DNA from: Anaerolineales bacterium UBA2317
GTDB lineage: Bacteria > Chloroflexota > Anaerolineae > Anaerolineales > Villigracilaceae
Length of the DNA: 45,157 bases
Assembly: GCA_002345215.1 (NCBI GenBank)
Contig: DDVH01000020.1
Coordinates: forward strand, 8,074 to 53,230
Direction of reading: 5' to 3'
Positions within the stretch are counted from its first letter, which is position 1, and each line of letters begins with the position of its first letter. The notes below the pieces were generated by a model. It searched no databases and had not been told where the DNA came from. It saw only the letters and a list, made by a program, of their open reading frames with translations. Shown here piece by piece: positions 23,241 to 31,945 of this stretch. The translations under genes were made by a program, and so were the position numbers.

Positions 23241-23270
23241 GTGCAGGTGAATGGTGAGAGTGATAATCAA
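23241..23270 (-). pseudogene. Fragment matching the first codons of DUF503
   Basis: Read on the minus strand it gives TTG then codons for IITLTIHLH, against MLATLTIHLH of the intact DUF503 gene; 14 bases (AGGTGAATGGTGAG on the plus strand) are identical. It stops within five bases of REP pair C and begins two bases after the lipoprotein gene. It looks like a remnant cut by a REP/RAYT event. Confidence 0.5.
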
Positions 23271-23272
23271 TA

Positions 23273-24244
23273 TTAGGGTTTAAAAAAAGGATGAATTGCA
23301 CTATAGTAATAGTTAGTTGATACTTCGTATATAAGTACCTTATCAATAAAAGGATCTGTTGGACTATTTTCTCGCGGATTCATAACAACTATTTCATCAT
23401 AACCTTTTGTATACATACGGGTCAATGATTCTCGTAAAGCATAGGATACGGCACTATTTCCGTTAGCAAAATTCACTCCTTGATTAAAAATAAACAATTT
23501 CTTAACCTCTTTCCCTTCTGAGTCCGTCTCATTTAGTACACCTAAACCATATTGTGATAAATCAGTGTTTTCTATACTAAGTCTTTCCATATTTTGTAAA
23601 GATTCTGTCCCAATAGGGTCAATAAAAACGATTGTAGGATTAAAAGGAGAAATATTGTTGATAAATGACTCATCATACTCTATTGTACTCATATCATTTG
23701 CAAATAAATTAAAAAGAACATTATTATAATCACCCGATTGTTCGGCTTCAATTAACATTTGAATATATGTACCGAAATTTATATCAGCCCTTTGTTTCTT
23801 TATGATAGGATCATCAATGTTTTCTTGCCAACATCTATAAAACGCCCATGTAAGAGCTGTGGCTAGTGCATCTGGAGCATTTTCTTTATTCCGTAATGAG
23901 TTTTCAAATACAGGGTTAAATGTAACTTTCCCAAAATCTTGTTGGTTTGCTGGTCTTTCTCTTAAACTATTATCTGTAATGACAACAAATCTATATTCTA
24001 ATGGCCCAATAGGTTTATTAACCTCATCTAACTTTACTATACCTGTTATAGTTTCTTTTACACTATTTGGATTTCTTAAATCATATGAAATCTGTGGCTC
24101 GGGTATTGGAGTATTTTCTAGTGTTGGTATAAAAGGCTTTTCTGTAGGCGTATAAGTGAATGTTGGTTCTAGAGTTGAAGTTGTTTGTGGAACACAAGCG
24201 TATAAAAATATGAATAAAATCAAAACCAAAGAATTTTTTTTCAT
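23273..24244 (-). CDS. Lipoprotein of unknown function (tandem paralogue 2)
   Basis: A 323-residue predicted lipoprotein: signal peptide MKKNSLVLILFIFLYAC with lipobox Leu-Tyr-Ala-Cys, then a Thr/Pro-rich stretch (TYTPTEKPFIPT) and a globular part. It shares with the next gene upstream the blocks FANDMSTIEYD, TIVFIDPIGTESLQNMERL and KKLFIFNQ. The frame extends to 24304, but the ATG at 24244 follows GGAGG and begins the signal peptide. I do not recognise the family. It is anchored to the outer face of the membrane. Nineteen bases separate it from its paralogue. Confidence 0.6.
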   Translation of the reverse strand: MKKNSLVLILFIFLYACVPQTTSTLEPTFTYTPTEKPFIPTLENTPIPEPQISYDLRNPNSVKETITGIVKLDEVNKPIGPLEYRFVVITDNSLRERPANQQDFGKVTFNPVFENSLRNKENAPDALATALTWAFYRCWQENIDDPIIKKQRADINFGTYIQMLIEAEQSGDYNNVLFNLFANDMSTIEYDESFINNISPFNPTIVFIDPIGTESLQNMERLSIENTDLSQYGLGVLNETDSEGKEVKKLFIFNQGVNFANGNSAVSYALRESLTRMYTKGYDEIVVMNPRENSPTDPFIDKVLIYEVSTNYYYSAIHPFFKP

Positions 24245-24263
24245 AACAACCTCCAATTGCGCA

Positions 24264-25220
24264 TTATTTTCCTTGAATAGGGTCAAAAGCGATTGCCCCT
24301 GCAATGCCTTGTTGAACTTGGCTTAGTAACATTTTCCTGATTTCAGAATCATCAATTATTTGTCCGAACGGGTTACCACCACTTGAATCGGACGACCAAC
24401 TTGTTTCATTTTCCGGTGTAAAAGTTCGTGTAAGAGCATCAATTAAACTTGCTGTTGCACGAGACATTGCTCTATCGCGCTGACCTAATGTAGGGGTCTC
24501 TACAAAAATAAATAGTTTTTTTGTAATGTTGCCTGTCATATCAATTACTTCCAACACACCTGTCCCTAACGATTGGACTTCTTTACCTCGTATGTCCTTT
24601 AGTCTCTGCATATTTTGAACAGCAACAGTGCCAATAGGGTCCATAAATACTACTGTAACTTCAAATGGGTCAACATCAGTGATTTCTCGGGAATCGTATT
24701 TTATAGTATTCATATCATTGGCTTTCAATGTAAAAACAACTGTACTATGGTTACCAGTTTGTTGGGCTTCAAGTAATAAATCTAAATACTCTTCAAATGT
24801 AGTATTTGCATGACTAGTATCATCGTTCTGCCAATTTTTGAAGGTTGTATATGCAATTGCAAATGAGATACTTTTACTTGCAGATTCGTTATTTCTTTGT
24901 GCATTTGTGAAGTAAGGATTAGGGTACACTTTTGTAATAGCACCTTCTCGTAATGTTCTTAGACTAATATCAGTAACAATAGTTACAGAATAAGTTAAAC
25001 CAGGAATAAGTTCTTCATTTAGTACTTCCTTATAAATCCCTCTTTCATCTAAGTCATATGAAATAGTTATAGGCTCAGGTGTTGAGGTGTTTTCTGGCGT
25101 TGGTGTAAAAGGCTTTTCAGTTGGTGAAGGAGTTAATATTGGTTCTACGGTTGATACATTCTGCGGAGCACACGCATGTAAAAATAGAACGATAATCAAA
25201 ATAGAAAAAGTTTTTTTCAT
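24264..25220 (-). CDS. Lipoprotein of unknown function (tandem paralogue 1)
   Basis: A 318-residue predicted lipoprotein: MKKTFSILIIVLFLHAC with lipobox Leu-His-Ala-Cys, a Thr/Pro-rich linker (TPSPTEKPFTPTPENTSTPE) and a soluble domain. Shared with its paralogue: KANDMNTIKYD, TVVFMDPIGTVAVQNMQRL, GVLEVIDMTGNITKKLFIF. GGAGG lies before the start. The tandem copy, AT-rich coding and nearby transposase suggest an accessory pair. Domain family not recognised; a glycan-binding or signalling role would be speculation. It is divergent from folC, with a heptamer array between. Confidence 0.6.
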   Translation of the reverse strand: MKKTFSILIIVLFLHACAPQNVSTVEPILTPSPTEKPFTPTPENTSTPEPITISYDLDERGIYKEVLNEELIPGLTYSVTIVTDISLRTLREGAITKVYPNPYFTNAQRNNESASKSISFAIAYTTFKNWQNDDTSHANTTFEEYLDLLLEAQQTGNHSTVVFTLKANDMNTIKYDSREITDVDPFEVTVVFMDPIGTVAVQNMQRLKDIRGKEVQSLGTGVLEVIDMTGNITKKLFIFVETPTLGQRDRAMSRATASLIDALTRTFTPENETSWSSDSSGGNPFGQIIDDSEIRKMLLSQVQQGIAGAIAFDPIQGK

Positions 25221-25230
25221 CTTAGCCTCC

Positions 25231-25280
25231 GATTACCAATTACAAGTTTACGAATTACCAATTACCACTTACAATTTTCC
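25231..25280. repeat. Heptamer array in the divergent gap before folC
   Basis: Units GATTACC, AATTACA, AGTTTAC, then GAATTACC, AATTACC, ACTTACA: period seven with one eight-base step. It fills the whole gap between the divergent lipoprotein and folC genes and contains the promoter boxes listed next. Confidence 0.75.
25247..25275 (+). promoter_or_regulatory. folC promoter inside the heptamer array
   Basis: TTTACG (25247-25252) and TACAAT (25270-25275) are 17 bases apart, with six bases to the ATG at 25282. The 5' end of the mRNA would coincide with the start codon. Confidence 0.5.
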
Positions 25281-25281
25281 T

Positions 25282-26601
25282 ATGACCGATACCGAAACCC
25301 AATACAACCAAGCCCTAGACTATCTTTATTCCTTCGTGGATTATAGCCTCAAACATTCCTCCGAATTAGCGAAGGCAGATTTTCATTTAGACCGCATGTT
25401 TGCATTGATGGAGTCGATGGGGAATCCGCAAAAAAAATATCCTATCATTCATGTGGCAGGCACAAAAGGCAAAGGTTCTGTTTCTGCGTTATGTGCATCC
25501 GCTTTGAAAGCGGCGGGATACAAAACAGGTTTATACACGTCGCCGCATTTATTGGATTTTGTGGAGCGAATTCAAATTGATGGTGAGCCCATCTCACACA
25601 AACAACTTGTTGAACTTGTTGATGAAATCAAACCGCATGTTGCCAAGATTGAAAAATTAACCACGTTTGAAATCACAACGGCTTTGGCGTTTCTGGCGTT
25701 TGCAAAATATAACGTCACCGCCGCAGTGTTTGAAGTTGGTCTCGGTGGGCGGCTTGATGCCACGAATATTGTCACGCCGAATGTTTCGGTTATCACTTCT
25801 TTGTCTTACGACCACACAGCTGTGTTGGGAAATACATTAACATTAATCGCTGGTGAAAAAGCGGGCATCATCAAAAAAAATATTCCTGTTGTTTCATCTC
25901 CACAAAAAGATGAGGCTCTCGAAGTTATCTTGCGTGTAGTCAAATCTCTGGATTCAGAGTTTACTTTGGTTGGAAAAGATGTAAAGTTTGAGTTTGTTGA
26001 ATCATCTCTAAGTGGTCAAAGGTTGCAGGTTGAAGGTCTAAAGTTGGATATTCCATTATTAGGAAAACATCAAATTGAAAATGCTGTTACCGCTTATACT
26101 GCTTTGAAAAAAAGCGGAATTAAAATTTCAGATGAACAGATTCAAGATGGATTTGCAAACGTCAAGTGGCGTGCTAGATTTGAAATTGCGCGCCTCAACC
26201 CTACGGTGATATTTGATTCTGCTCATAATGAGGATTCTTTCGTTCGGCTGAGTCAAACCCTGGAAGAACATTTTCCAAATCAAAAAGTTTATTTAATTTT
26301 CGGTGCATCAGAAGATAAAAATATTTTGAATATGTTCGCGGCACTCAAACCAAAGATTGAAAAAATTATTGCCACCAAAGCTGACCATCCGCGGGCGTTG
26401 GAGGCTGAGAGAATCCTCGAGTTGGCAGAGCAGGCTGAAATTAAGTCCGAAGCGGTGACTCCGGTCAAAGAGGCGTTGAAGCGTGCGTTAGAATTATCAT
26501 CAAAAGATGGTAGCATTGTATTATCCGCTGGTTCGATGTTTGTAACGGCGGAAGTAATGCGAGAATGGAAGTTTTTGAATGAGTCAACCAAATTGGACTG
26601 A
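25282..26601 (+). CDS. folC: Folylpolyglutamate synthase / dihydrofolate synthase
   Basis: A 439-residue Mur-ligase-family enzyme that joins glutamate to dihydropteroate and folates using ATP. VAGTKGKGSVSAL is the P-loop, YTSPHLLDFVERI the folate-site segment, FEVGLGGRLDATN the second conserved region, and FDSAHNEDS the C-domain motif. The frame runs back to 25087 over the divergent lipoprotein gene; the ATG at 25282 fits the family N-terminus (YLYSFVDYSLKHS). Its 3' end overlaps lon by 23 bases, so the two are co-transcribed. Confidence 0.93.
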   Translation: MTDTETQYNQALDYLYSFVDYSLKHSSELAKADFHLDRMFALMESMGNPQKKYPIIHVAGTKGKGSVSALCASALKAAGYKTGLYTSPHLLDFVERIQIDGEPISHKQLVELVDEIKPHVAKIEKLTTFEITTALAFLAFAKYNVTAAVFEVGLGGRLDATNIVTPNVSVITSLSYDHTAVLGNTLTLIAGEKAGIIKKNIPVVSSPQKDEALEVILRVVKSLDSEFTLVGKDVKFEFVESSLSGQRLQVEGLKLDIPLLGKHQIENAVTAYTALKKSGIKISDEQIQDGFANVKWRARFEIARLNPTVIFDSAHNEDSFVRLSQTLEEHFPNQKVYLIFGASEDKNILNMFAALKPKIEKIIATKADHPRALEAERILELAEQAEIKSEAVTPVKEALKRALELSSKDGSIVLSAGSMFVTAEVMREWKFLNESTKLD

Positions 26602-29041
26602 AGAAGATAATTTTGATTTAACGCTTTCGCAACGAACGGAAGAGTTATATCGGATTCCAAATTTAGAACCGAATGAAGAGGGTTTTATTGAAGCGGCTGT
26701 TTTGCCATTGCGTGATATGGTGATTTTTCCGCGCATGGTTTCACCGATTTTTGTTGGGCGTGAAGCATCGTTGTTGGCTTTGCAAGATGCTTTGGCACGC
26801 GAACATACTGTGATTGGTTTAACACAACGTGACCCTGAAACAAATGACCCCGGCGCGGAAGATTTTTTGCCAATCGGTGTAGAGATGGCGGTGGGGCGTT
26901 TGTTGAATATGCCTGATGGTTCGCGTTCGGCTTTGGTGCAAGGACGCAGGCGTGTTGAAATTGTTGAGTTTATTCGTTTGAAGCCATATATCAAAGTTCG
27001 GGCGCGTGTGATTCATGAATCAACGAATGCGGATAAACAGACTCAAGCCTTGATGCGTTCGGTGTTAAGTTCATTTGAACGTTGTATTCAATTAGACCGT
27101 TCGATTCCAGAAGAATCGCATTTGTTTGCATTGAATATCTCTGAGCCCGGTTGGTTAGCAGATATGATTGCGACCTCTTTGGCTTTAACATATGAAGCCA
27201 AATTGCGTTTGTTATTAATCCTTGACCCGAAAACACGTTTGAGTCAATTGAATACTTTGTTAGCACAAGAAGTGGATGTGCTTGAATTGGAAGATGAAAT
27301 TCATTCACGTGTACAAGATGAAGTGGATAAAAGTCAGCGTGAGTTTTATTTGCGCGAGCAGATGAAACAAATCCAAACTGAATTGGGTGAAGGTGATGTT
27401 TTCACACGTGATGCAGTTGATTTGAAGAAAAAAGTTGAAGCCGCGAAATTACCCGAAGAAGCCAAAAAAGTTGCATTGAAAGAAGTGGAACGGCTTAATC
27501 AAATGCCGCCGATGGCTCCAGAAGTGGGAATCATCCGTACATATATTGATTGGATTTTAGATTTGCCATGGAACAATTCCACGCCTGATAATTTGGATGT
27601 GAAGAATGCGGCAAAAATTTTAGAACGTGACCATTTTGGTTTGAAGAAAGCCAAAGAAAGAATTTTGGAATATATTGCAGTTCGTTCGTTGAAACCAAAG
27701 AAAGAACGCCAACCGATTTTATGTTTTGTGGGTCCGCCCGGTGTTGGGAAGACTTCGTTAGGGCGTTCGATTGCGGATGCATTAGGAAGAAAATTTGTAA
27801 GAGTGTCACTTGGTGGTGTGCGTGATGAAGCTGAGATTCGTGGTCATAGAAGAACGTATATCGGTGCGTTGCCCGGCAGAATTGTGCAAACGATGAAACG
27901 AGCAGGGACATCGAATCCGCTGTTTATGTTGGATGAGATTGACAAACTGTATTCCGATTTTCGCGGTGATCCAGCTTCTGCGATGTTGGAAGTGTTAGAC
28001 CCTGAACAAAATAATGCATTCAGTGATCATTATTTGGAATTGCCATTTGATTTATCCAAAGTGATGTTTGTGACAACTGCGAATTCTCTGTCAACGATTC
28101 CTGCTCCATTGTTGGACAGAATGGAAGTGATTGAATTCCCCGGTTATATTGAAGAAGAAAAACTGGAAATTGCAAACCGATATTTGATTCCGCGTCAGAT
28201 AGAAGAAAATGGAATTGAAGAATTAAAATTAACTTTTGAACCCGCGGCATTACAAAAAATTATCCGTGAATATACATACGAAGCCGGTGTGCGTGGGCTG
28301 GAAAGAGAAATTAACCGCGTTTGTCGCAAGGTTGCCCGTCTGAAAGCCGAAGCGAAAAAATATCCCGCTGTAATTTCTGCTGACATTATCGAAAAATTAT
28401 TAGGTCCGCAACAAGTCTTTCCATCGGAAGCAGAACGCGCGGATGAAGTGGGTGTGGCGACAAGTTTGGCGTGGACGGAAACCGGCGGCGAAATTATGGC
28501 GGTTGAAGTTGCTATTTTTGAAGGCAAAGGCGGATTGCAAATGACTGGGCAAATGGGTGAGGTGATGCAAGAGTCTGCTCAAGCCGCGATGACTTATATA
28601 AAGTCGCGTGCATCGGCATTGAAAATTGATATGGAAATCTTTGAACGTTTTGATATTCACATTCACATGCCCGAAGGCGGCATTCCCAAAGATGGTCCAT
28701 CGGCTGGGATTACGATGGCAACTGCAATTACATCGGCATTAACTGGCAGACCTGTTTCAAAACATGTAGGTATGACTGGCGAAATCACATTGCGTGGACG
28801 TGTACTTCCAATTGGTGGTGTGCGTGAAAAAGTTCTCGCCGCGCATCGCGCTGGATTGAAAACTGTTCTGCTACCTGAAAAGAATCTCAAGGACTTGGTG
28901 GATTTACCCAAGACTGCAAAATCTGAATTGAAAATTGTGCCTGTCAAACACATGGATGATGTGCTTGATATTGCTCTTGCAAAAAATCCAGTGTTAGAAC
29001 CGCCGAAGGTCAAGAAGAAAGATTCGCACGAGGAAGAGTGA
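26579..29041 (+). CDS. lon: ATP-dependent protease Lon
   Basis: An 820-residue AAA+ serine protease that degrades misfolded and regulatory proteins. The N-terminal substrate-binding LAN domain (about 35-230) starts VLPLRDMVIFPRM. A coiled helical part leads to the ATPase with Walker A GPPGVGKTSLG (about 383-390), Walker B MLDEIDK and sensor residues. The protease domain contains the catalytic Ser in KDGPSAGITMA (about 707) and the Lys in GGVREKVLAAHRAG (about 750). Overlaps folC at its start. The TGA overlaps the GTG of the next gene. No CIRCE or other heat-shock operator is visible before it. Confidence 0.96.
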   Translation: MSQPNWTEEDNFDLTLSQRTEELYRIPNLEPNEEGFIEAAVLPLRDMVIFPRMVSPIFVGREASLLALQDALAREHTVIGLTQRDPETNDPGAEDFLPIGVEMAVGRLLNMPDGSRSALVQGRRRVEIVEFIRLKPYIKVRARVIHESTNADKQTQALMRSVLSSFERCIQLDRSIPEESHLFALNISEPGWLADMIATSLALTYEAKLRLLLILDPKTRLSQLNTLLAQEVDVLELEDEIHSRVQDEVDKSQREFYLREQMKQIQTELGEGDVFTRDAVDLKKKVEAAKLPEEAKKVALKEVERLNQMPPMAPEVGIIRTYIDWILDLPWNNSTPDNLDVKNAAKILERDHFGLKKAKERILEYIAVRSLKPKKERQPILCFVGPPGVGKTSLGRSIADALGRKFVRVSLGGVRDEAEIRGHRRTYIGALPGRIVQTMKRAGTSNPLFMLDEIDKLYSDFRGDPASAMLEVLDPEQNNAFSDHYLELPFDLSKVMFVTTANSLSTIPAPLLDRMEVIEFPGYIEEEKLEIANRYLIPRQIEENGIEELKLTFEPAALQKIIREYTYEAGVRGLEREINRVCRKVARLKAEAKKYPAVISADIIEKLLGPQQVFPSEAERADEVGVATSLAWTETGGEIMAVEVAIFEGKGGLQMTGQMGEVMQESAQAAMTYIKSRASALKIDMEIFERFDIHIHMPEGGIPKDGPSAGITMATAITSALTGRPVSKHVGMTGEITLRGRVLPIGGVREKVLAAHRAGLKTVLLPEKNLKDLVDLPKTAKSELKIVPVKHMDDVLDIALAKNPVLEPPKVKKKDSHEEE

Positions 29042-29418
29042 AATATTCTCAAAAAGATTTCGAGAATTATGTAACCATATCAAGAAATTTATTTTGGTCT
29101 GCATTTGCTTTTATAATTTTGGCGTTTGTTTTGCCAACATTTAACATTTTTTGGATAAATTGGGTTAGCAAATTTATCCTTTTTCTCGCCTATATTTTTG
29201 TAGCCATTAGTTGTCTAATACCAGGTTTTTTCGTGATTTTCGGTAAACCTTGGTTTGCCCAAGCTTGGCTGAGAGGCATAAATTCAACCATGATTCCTTC
29301 AACTGAGTGGGATAATTTATCAGTTGGTTTAAAGTTTCTGATTTATCTTAATTCAATAGTTATTTTTGTTTCTATGGTATTTGCAATAATATTTTTTATT
29401 GTTAACAAGGGTTTTTAA
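29038..29418 (+). CDS. Small three-helix membrane protein coupled to lon
   Basis: A 126-residue protein with a GTG start overlapping the lon stop (GTGA, 29038-29041). Three hydrophobic segments (about 15-40, 42-68 and 96-124) and no recognised motif apart from a short amphipathic loop with FGKPWFAQAWLRG. Overlap implies translational coupling to lon. It may be a membrane adaptor or simply an adjacent gene. Base use is more AT-rich than in lon. The next 80 bases hold nothing but an AT-rich gap. Confidence 0.55.
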   Translation: MKYSQKDFENYVTISRNLFWSAFAFIILAFVLPTFNIFWINWVSKFILFLAYIFVAISCLIPGFFVIFGKPWFAQAWLRGINSTMIPSTEWDNLSVGLKFLIYLNSIVIFVSMVFAIIFFIVNKGF

Positions 29419-29498
29419 GATATATATTATTCTTGAATAAATACAAAATGTAACTGCCATGTTGTGTTTTGCGTTTTTATTTTACAATTGACTTCATC

Positions 29499-30320
29499 AT
29501 GAACTTTTCCCCCATTTCTCTTGAAAATAAAGTTGTCCTCATCACAGGTGCCTCCTCTGGATTCGGCGAAGATGCCGCTTGGTTATTTGCTGATGAAGGT
29601 TGTAAAGTTGTCCTCGCCGCCCGCCGCGTTGACCGTTTGCAAACGCTTGCATCTCGCATTCAAGATGCAGGTGGCGAAGCCATTGCAATTCCGATGGATA
29701 TTGTCAATGCTGATGATGTTGAGAACATGGTCAACTCTGCAATTGATTTATATGGTCGCATTGATATTCTTTTCAACAATGCAGGCATTGGTCGTGTGGG
29801 TTGGTATGAAGAATATTCAATGGAACGCGATATTGAAACTTTAATCAATGTAAATTTGATTGGCACCATGCGAGTCACGCGCGCAGTTTTGCCACACATG
29901 TTGGCTCGGCGTGAAGGTCATATCATCAACATGATTTCAGTGGCAGGTTATATTTCCGCGCCGTTAATTTCAAGTTATTCTGCCAGTAAATTTGGTTTGC
30001 GTGCATTCACTGATTCAATTCGCCGTGAAGTTGCACCGTTAGGAATCAAAGTCAGTGGCATTTATCCGGGCTTTGCAAAAACGGAGTTTGGTCAACACAT
30101 TGGCAGTAATGAAGCCTACGGTTCCATTCGCAATAAAATCAATGTTCACATGAGTTCAGAATATGTTGCTAGCAAAGTGGTTCAACTTGCAAAATATCCG
30201 CGCCGAAAAATGATTATCCCGTGGTGGGCAAATATTGCTGTCACATTCGTTACACTTTTTCCAACGCTTGTAGATTGGATTTCATATCTTTTTGTAAAAC
30301 GAAAACATAAAGTTAAGTAA
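29499..30320 (+). CDS. SDR-family oxidoreductase, canonical
   Basis: A 273-residue classical short-chain dehydrogenase: VLITGASSGFGEDAA (cofactor loop), LAARRVDRL (Arg after strand 2, suggesting NADP), NNAGIGRVGW, the catalytic Ser in MISVAGY, and YSASKFGLRAF with Tyr and Lys. The C-terminal end is basic and hydrophobic (LVDWISYLFVKRKHKVK), possibly membrane-associated. A TTG at 29469 could extend it, but the ATG at 29499 fits the family. A TACAAT at 29483-29488 lies ten bases upstream. Substrate unknown. Confidence 0.85.
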   Translation: MNFSPISLENKVVLITGASSGFGEDAAWLFADEGCKVVLAARRVDRLQTLASRIQDAGGEAIAIPMDIVNADDVENMVNSAIDLYGRIDILFNNAGIGRVGWYEEYSMERDIETLINVNLIGTMRVTRAVLPHMLARREGHIINMISVAGYISAPLISSYSASKFGLRAFTDSIRREVAPLGIKVSGIYPGFAKTEFGQHIGSNEAYGSIRNKINVHMSSEYVASKVVQLAKYPRRKMIIPWWANIAVTFVTLFPTLVDWISYLFVKRKHKVK

Positions 30321-30322
30321 CT

Positions 30323-30351
30323 TTTTACCCTCTCAATTGATATAGTATAAA
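30323..30351 (+). promoter_or_regulatory. Promoter of the M24 peptidase gene
   Basis: TTTTAC (30323-30328) and TATAAA (30346-30351) are 17 bases apart; a 26-base leader with TAGGAGA then leads to the GTG start at 30378. Confidence 0.5.
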
Positions 30352-30377
30352 GACATAAAATTTAATAGGAGACTCTT

Positions 30378-31487
30378 GTGACTCAACAACGACTCGACAA
30401 ACTCACCGCTTCATTGACTAAGGGGAAGCTTGATGCTGTTATTCTGAATCCTGGTCCAACCCTGAAATATTTGACAGGCATAAATTTTCATCTAATGGAA
30501 AGACCTGTTGTGTTATTTGTCACGCCGAATCAAGAACCTGTTTTGGTGTTACCTGAACTCGAATTACCAAAAGTTGATTTATTCTCATACAAAATAAAAC
30601 ATTTTGCATATAACGAAAATCCAGACTCATGGGATGATGTCTTTCGTCAAGCGGCGGGAGCGTTAAATTTAGATGGAAAACAAATTGGTGTTGAACCACG
30701 TCAATTACGATTGATGGAATTTCGGCACGTCAAAGCCGGTGCACCTGAAGCGGATTATCCAGATGCGACGGATGTGTTAGCAGAATTGCGATTAAGGAAA
30801 GACCAAGATGAAGTTAAGAAAATGCGTCGCGCTGTAGCAATTGCACAGTCTGCGTTAGAGGCGGTGATCCCACAAATCAAAATTGGGATGACGGAAAATG
30901 AAATCGCATCTGAATTAGTTGTTCAATTATTGAAGCATGGTTCTGAATCTGAAATGCCTTTTCCACCAATTGTGTGTGCGGGACCAAACTCAGCCAATCC
31001 ACATGCTTCGCCAACGGATAGAAAAATTCAAGCGGGTGATTTGTTGGTGGTGGATTGGGGCGCGACGTATGAAGGTTATATTTCGGATTTGACGCGCACG
31101 TTTGCAGTGGGCGAGGTGGATGATGAATGTAAAAAGATTTATGAATTGGTGAAACAAGCCAATGAAGCAGGGCGTAATGCGGCGAAACCAAATGTGCCTT
31201 GTGCGGATGTTGATAAAGCCGCGCGTGATGTGATTGAAAAAGGTGGTTATGGAAAATATTTTACGCATCGAACGGGACATGGCATTGGTATGGAAAGTCA
31301 CGAAGCGCCATATATGCGTGGCGATAATATGATGTTATTAGATGTTGGTATGACGTTTACTGTTGAACCCGGTATTTATTTAACTGGGCGTAATGGTGTG
31401 AGAATTGAAGATAATTTGGTGATTACAGAAAATGGTGCGGAGAGTTTATCCGATATGCCGAGAGAATTAAGAGTAATTGGTAATTAG
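30378..31487 (+). CDS. M24 family Xaa-Pro dipeptidase/aminopeptidase
   Basis: A 369-residue two-domain metalloenzyme: N-terminal creatinase-like domain (about 1-130), then the pita-bread domain. The five metal ligands are in place: VVDWGATYEG (Asp), SDLTRTFAVG (Asp), RTGHGIGMESHE (His), FTVEPGIYL (Glu) and VRIEDNLVI (Glu). It releases N-terminal residues linked to proline. GTG start with TAGGAGA upstream. The TAG stop lies in a heptamer array, with the GNAT gene eight bases on, suggesting an operon. Confidence 0.9.
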   Translation: MTQQRLDKLTASLTKGKLDAVILNPGPTLKYLTGINFHLMERPVVLFVTPNQEPVLVLPELELPKVDLFSYKIKHFAYNENPDSWDDVFRQAAGALNLDGKQIGVEPRQLRLMEFRHVKAGAPEADYPDATDVLAELRLRKDQDEVKKMRRAVAIAQSALEAVIPQIKIGMTENEIASELVVQLLKHGSESEMPFPPIVCAGPNSANPHASPTDRKIQAGDLLVVDWGATYEGYISDLTRTFAVGEVDDECKKIYELVKQANEAGRNAAKPNVPCADVDKAARDVIEKGGYGKYFTHRTGHGIGMESHEAPYMRGDNMMLLDVGMTFTVEPGIYLTGRNGVRIEDNLVITENGAESLSDMPRELRVIGN

Positions 31488-31493
31488 TAATTC
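31473..31493. repeat. Heptamer array over the M24 peptidase stop codon
   Basis: GTAATTG, GTAATTA, GTAATTC: three 7-base units with the TAG stop (31485-31487) at the second/third border. The last units lead into the GNAT start. Confidence 0.65.
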
Positions 31494-31495
31494 TT

Positions 31496-31945
31496 ATGAA
31501 AATTATTCATGCCACACCAAATGATGCTGACTTATTAACAGATATTGCCATCTCAGCCAAGCGACATTGGGATTATCCCGAAGCATGGATACAACATTGG
31601 CTTCCGCAGTTGACTATTTCCCCAGAATATATTTCCACAAATGAAGTTTGGATGATGATAGATGACGAAGCGATTGCTTTTTATTCTATAAGCCAAACTG
31701 AAGAAGGTTATGAATTAGGTCACCTGTGGGTTTTGCCTGAATATATTGGTAAGGGAATTGGGAAACAATTATTGGAACATGCTTTTGAAAGATGTAAACT
31801 TCTTAATATTTCTGCCCTAAAAATTTATGCAGACCCAAACGCCCAAACATTTTATGAGAAAATGGGTGCAAAACAAATTGATGAATATCATTCTGACTTA
31901 TTGGGTCAAGACCGAGTTTTACCGATTATGGAGATTAAATTATGA
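31496..31945 (+). CDS. GNAT-family N-acetyltransferase
   Basis: A 149-residue acetyltransferase. HLWVLPEYIGKGIGKQLLEHA is the acetyl-CoA pyrophosphate-binding motif A (split Q/RxxGxG/A as GKGIGK), and YADPNAQTFYEKMGAKQI is the usual motif B. The N-terminal half (DLLTDIAISAKRHWDYPE) resembles GNATs of the 'SAKRHW' type. Overlaps tag by four bases (ATGA). Acceptor unknown. Confidence 0.85.
   Translation: MKIIHATPNDADLLTDIAISAKRHWDYPEAWIQHWLPQLTISPEYISTNEVWMMIDDEAIAFYSISQTEEGYELGHLWVLPEYIGKGIGKQLLEHAFERCKLLNISALKIYADPNAQTFYEKMGAKQIDEYHSDLLGQDRVLPIMEIKL

Noticed and set aside
25087..25281. Longer FolC starting inside the lipoprotein gene
   Set aside because: It would overlap the divergent lipoprotein's signal-peptide region, and the extra residues mirror that coding strand; the family N-terminus begins at 25282.
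26584..29052. Several long antisense reading frames within lon
   Set aside because: They are low-complexity shadows of a highly conserved gene with no ribosome binding sites or known domains.
29469..29498. TTG start for the canonical SDR
   Set aside because: The extension covers a possible -10 box and lacks a ribosome binding site; the ATG at 29499 matches family length.
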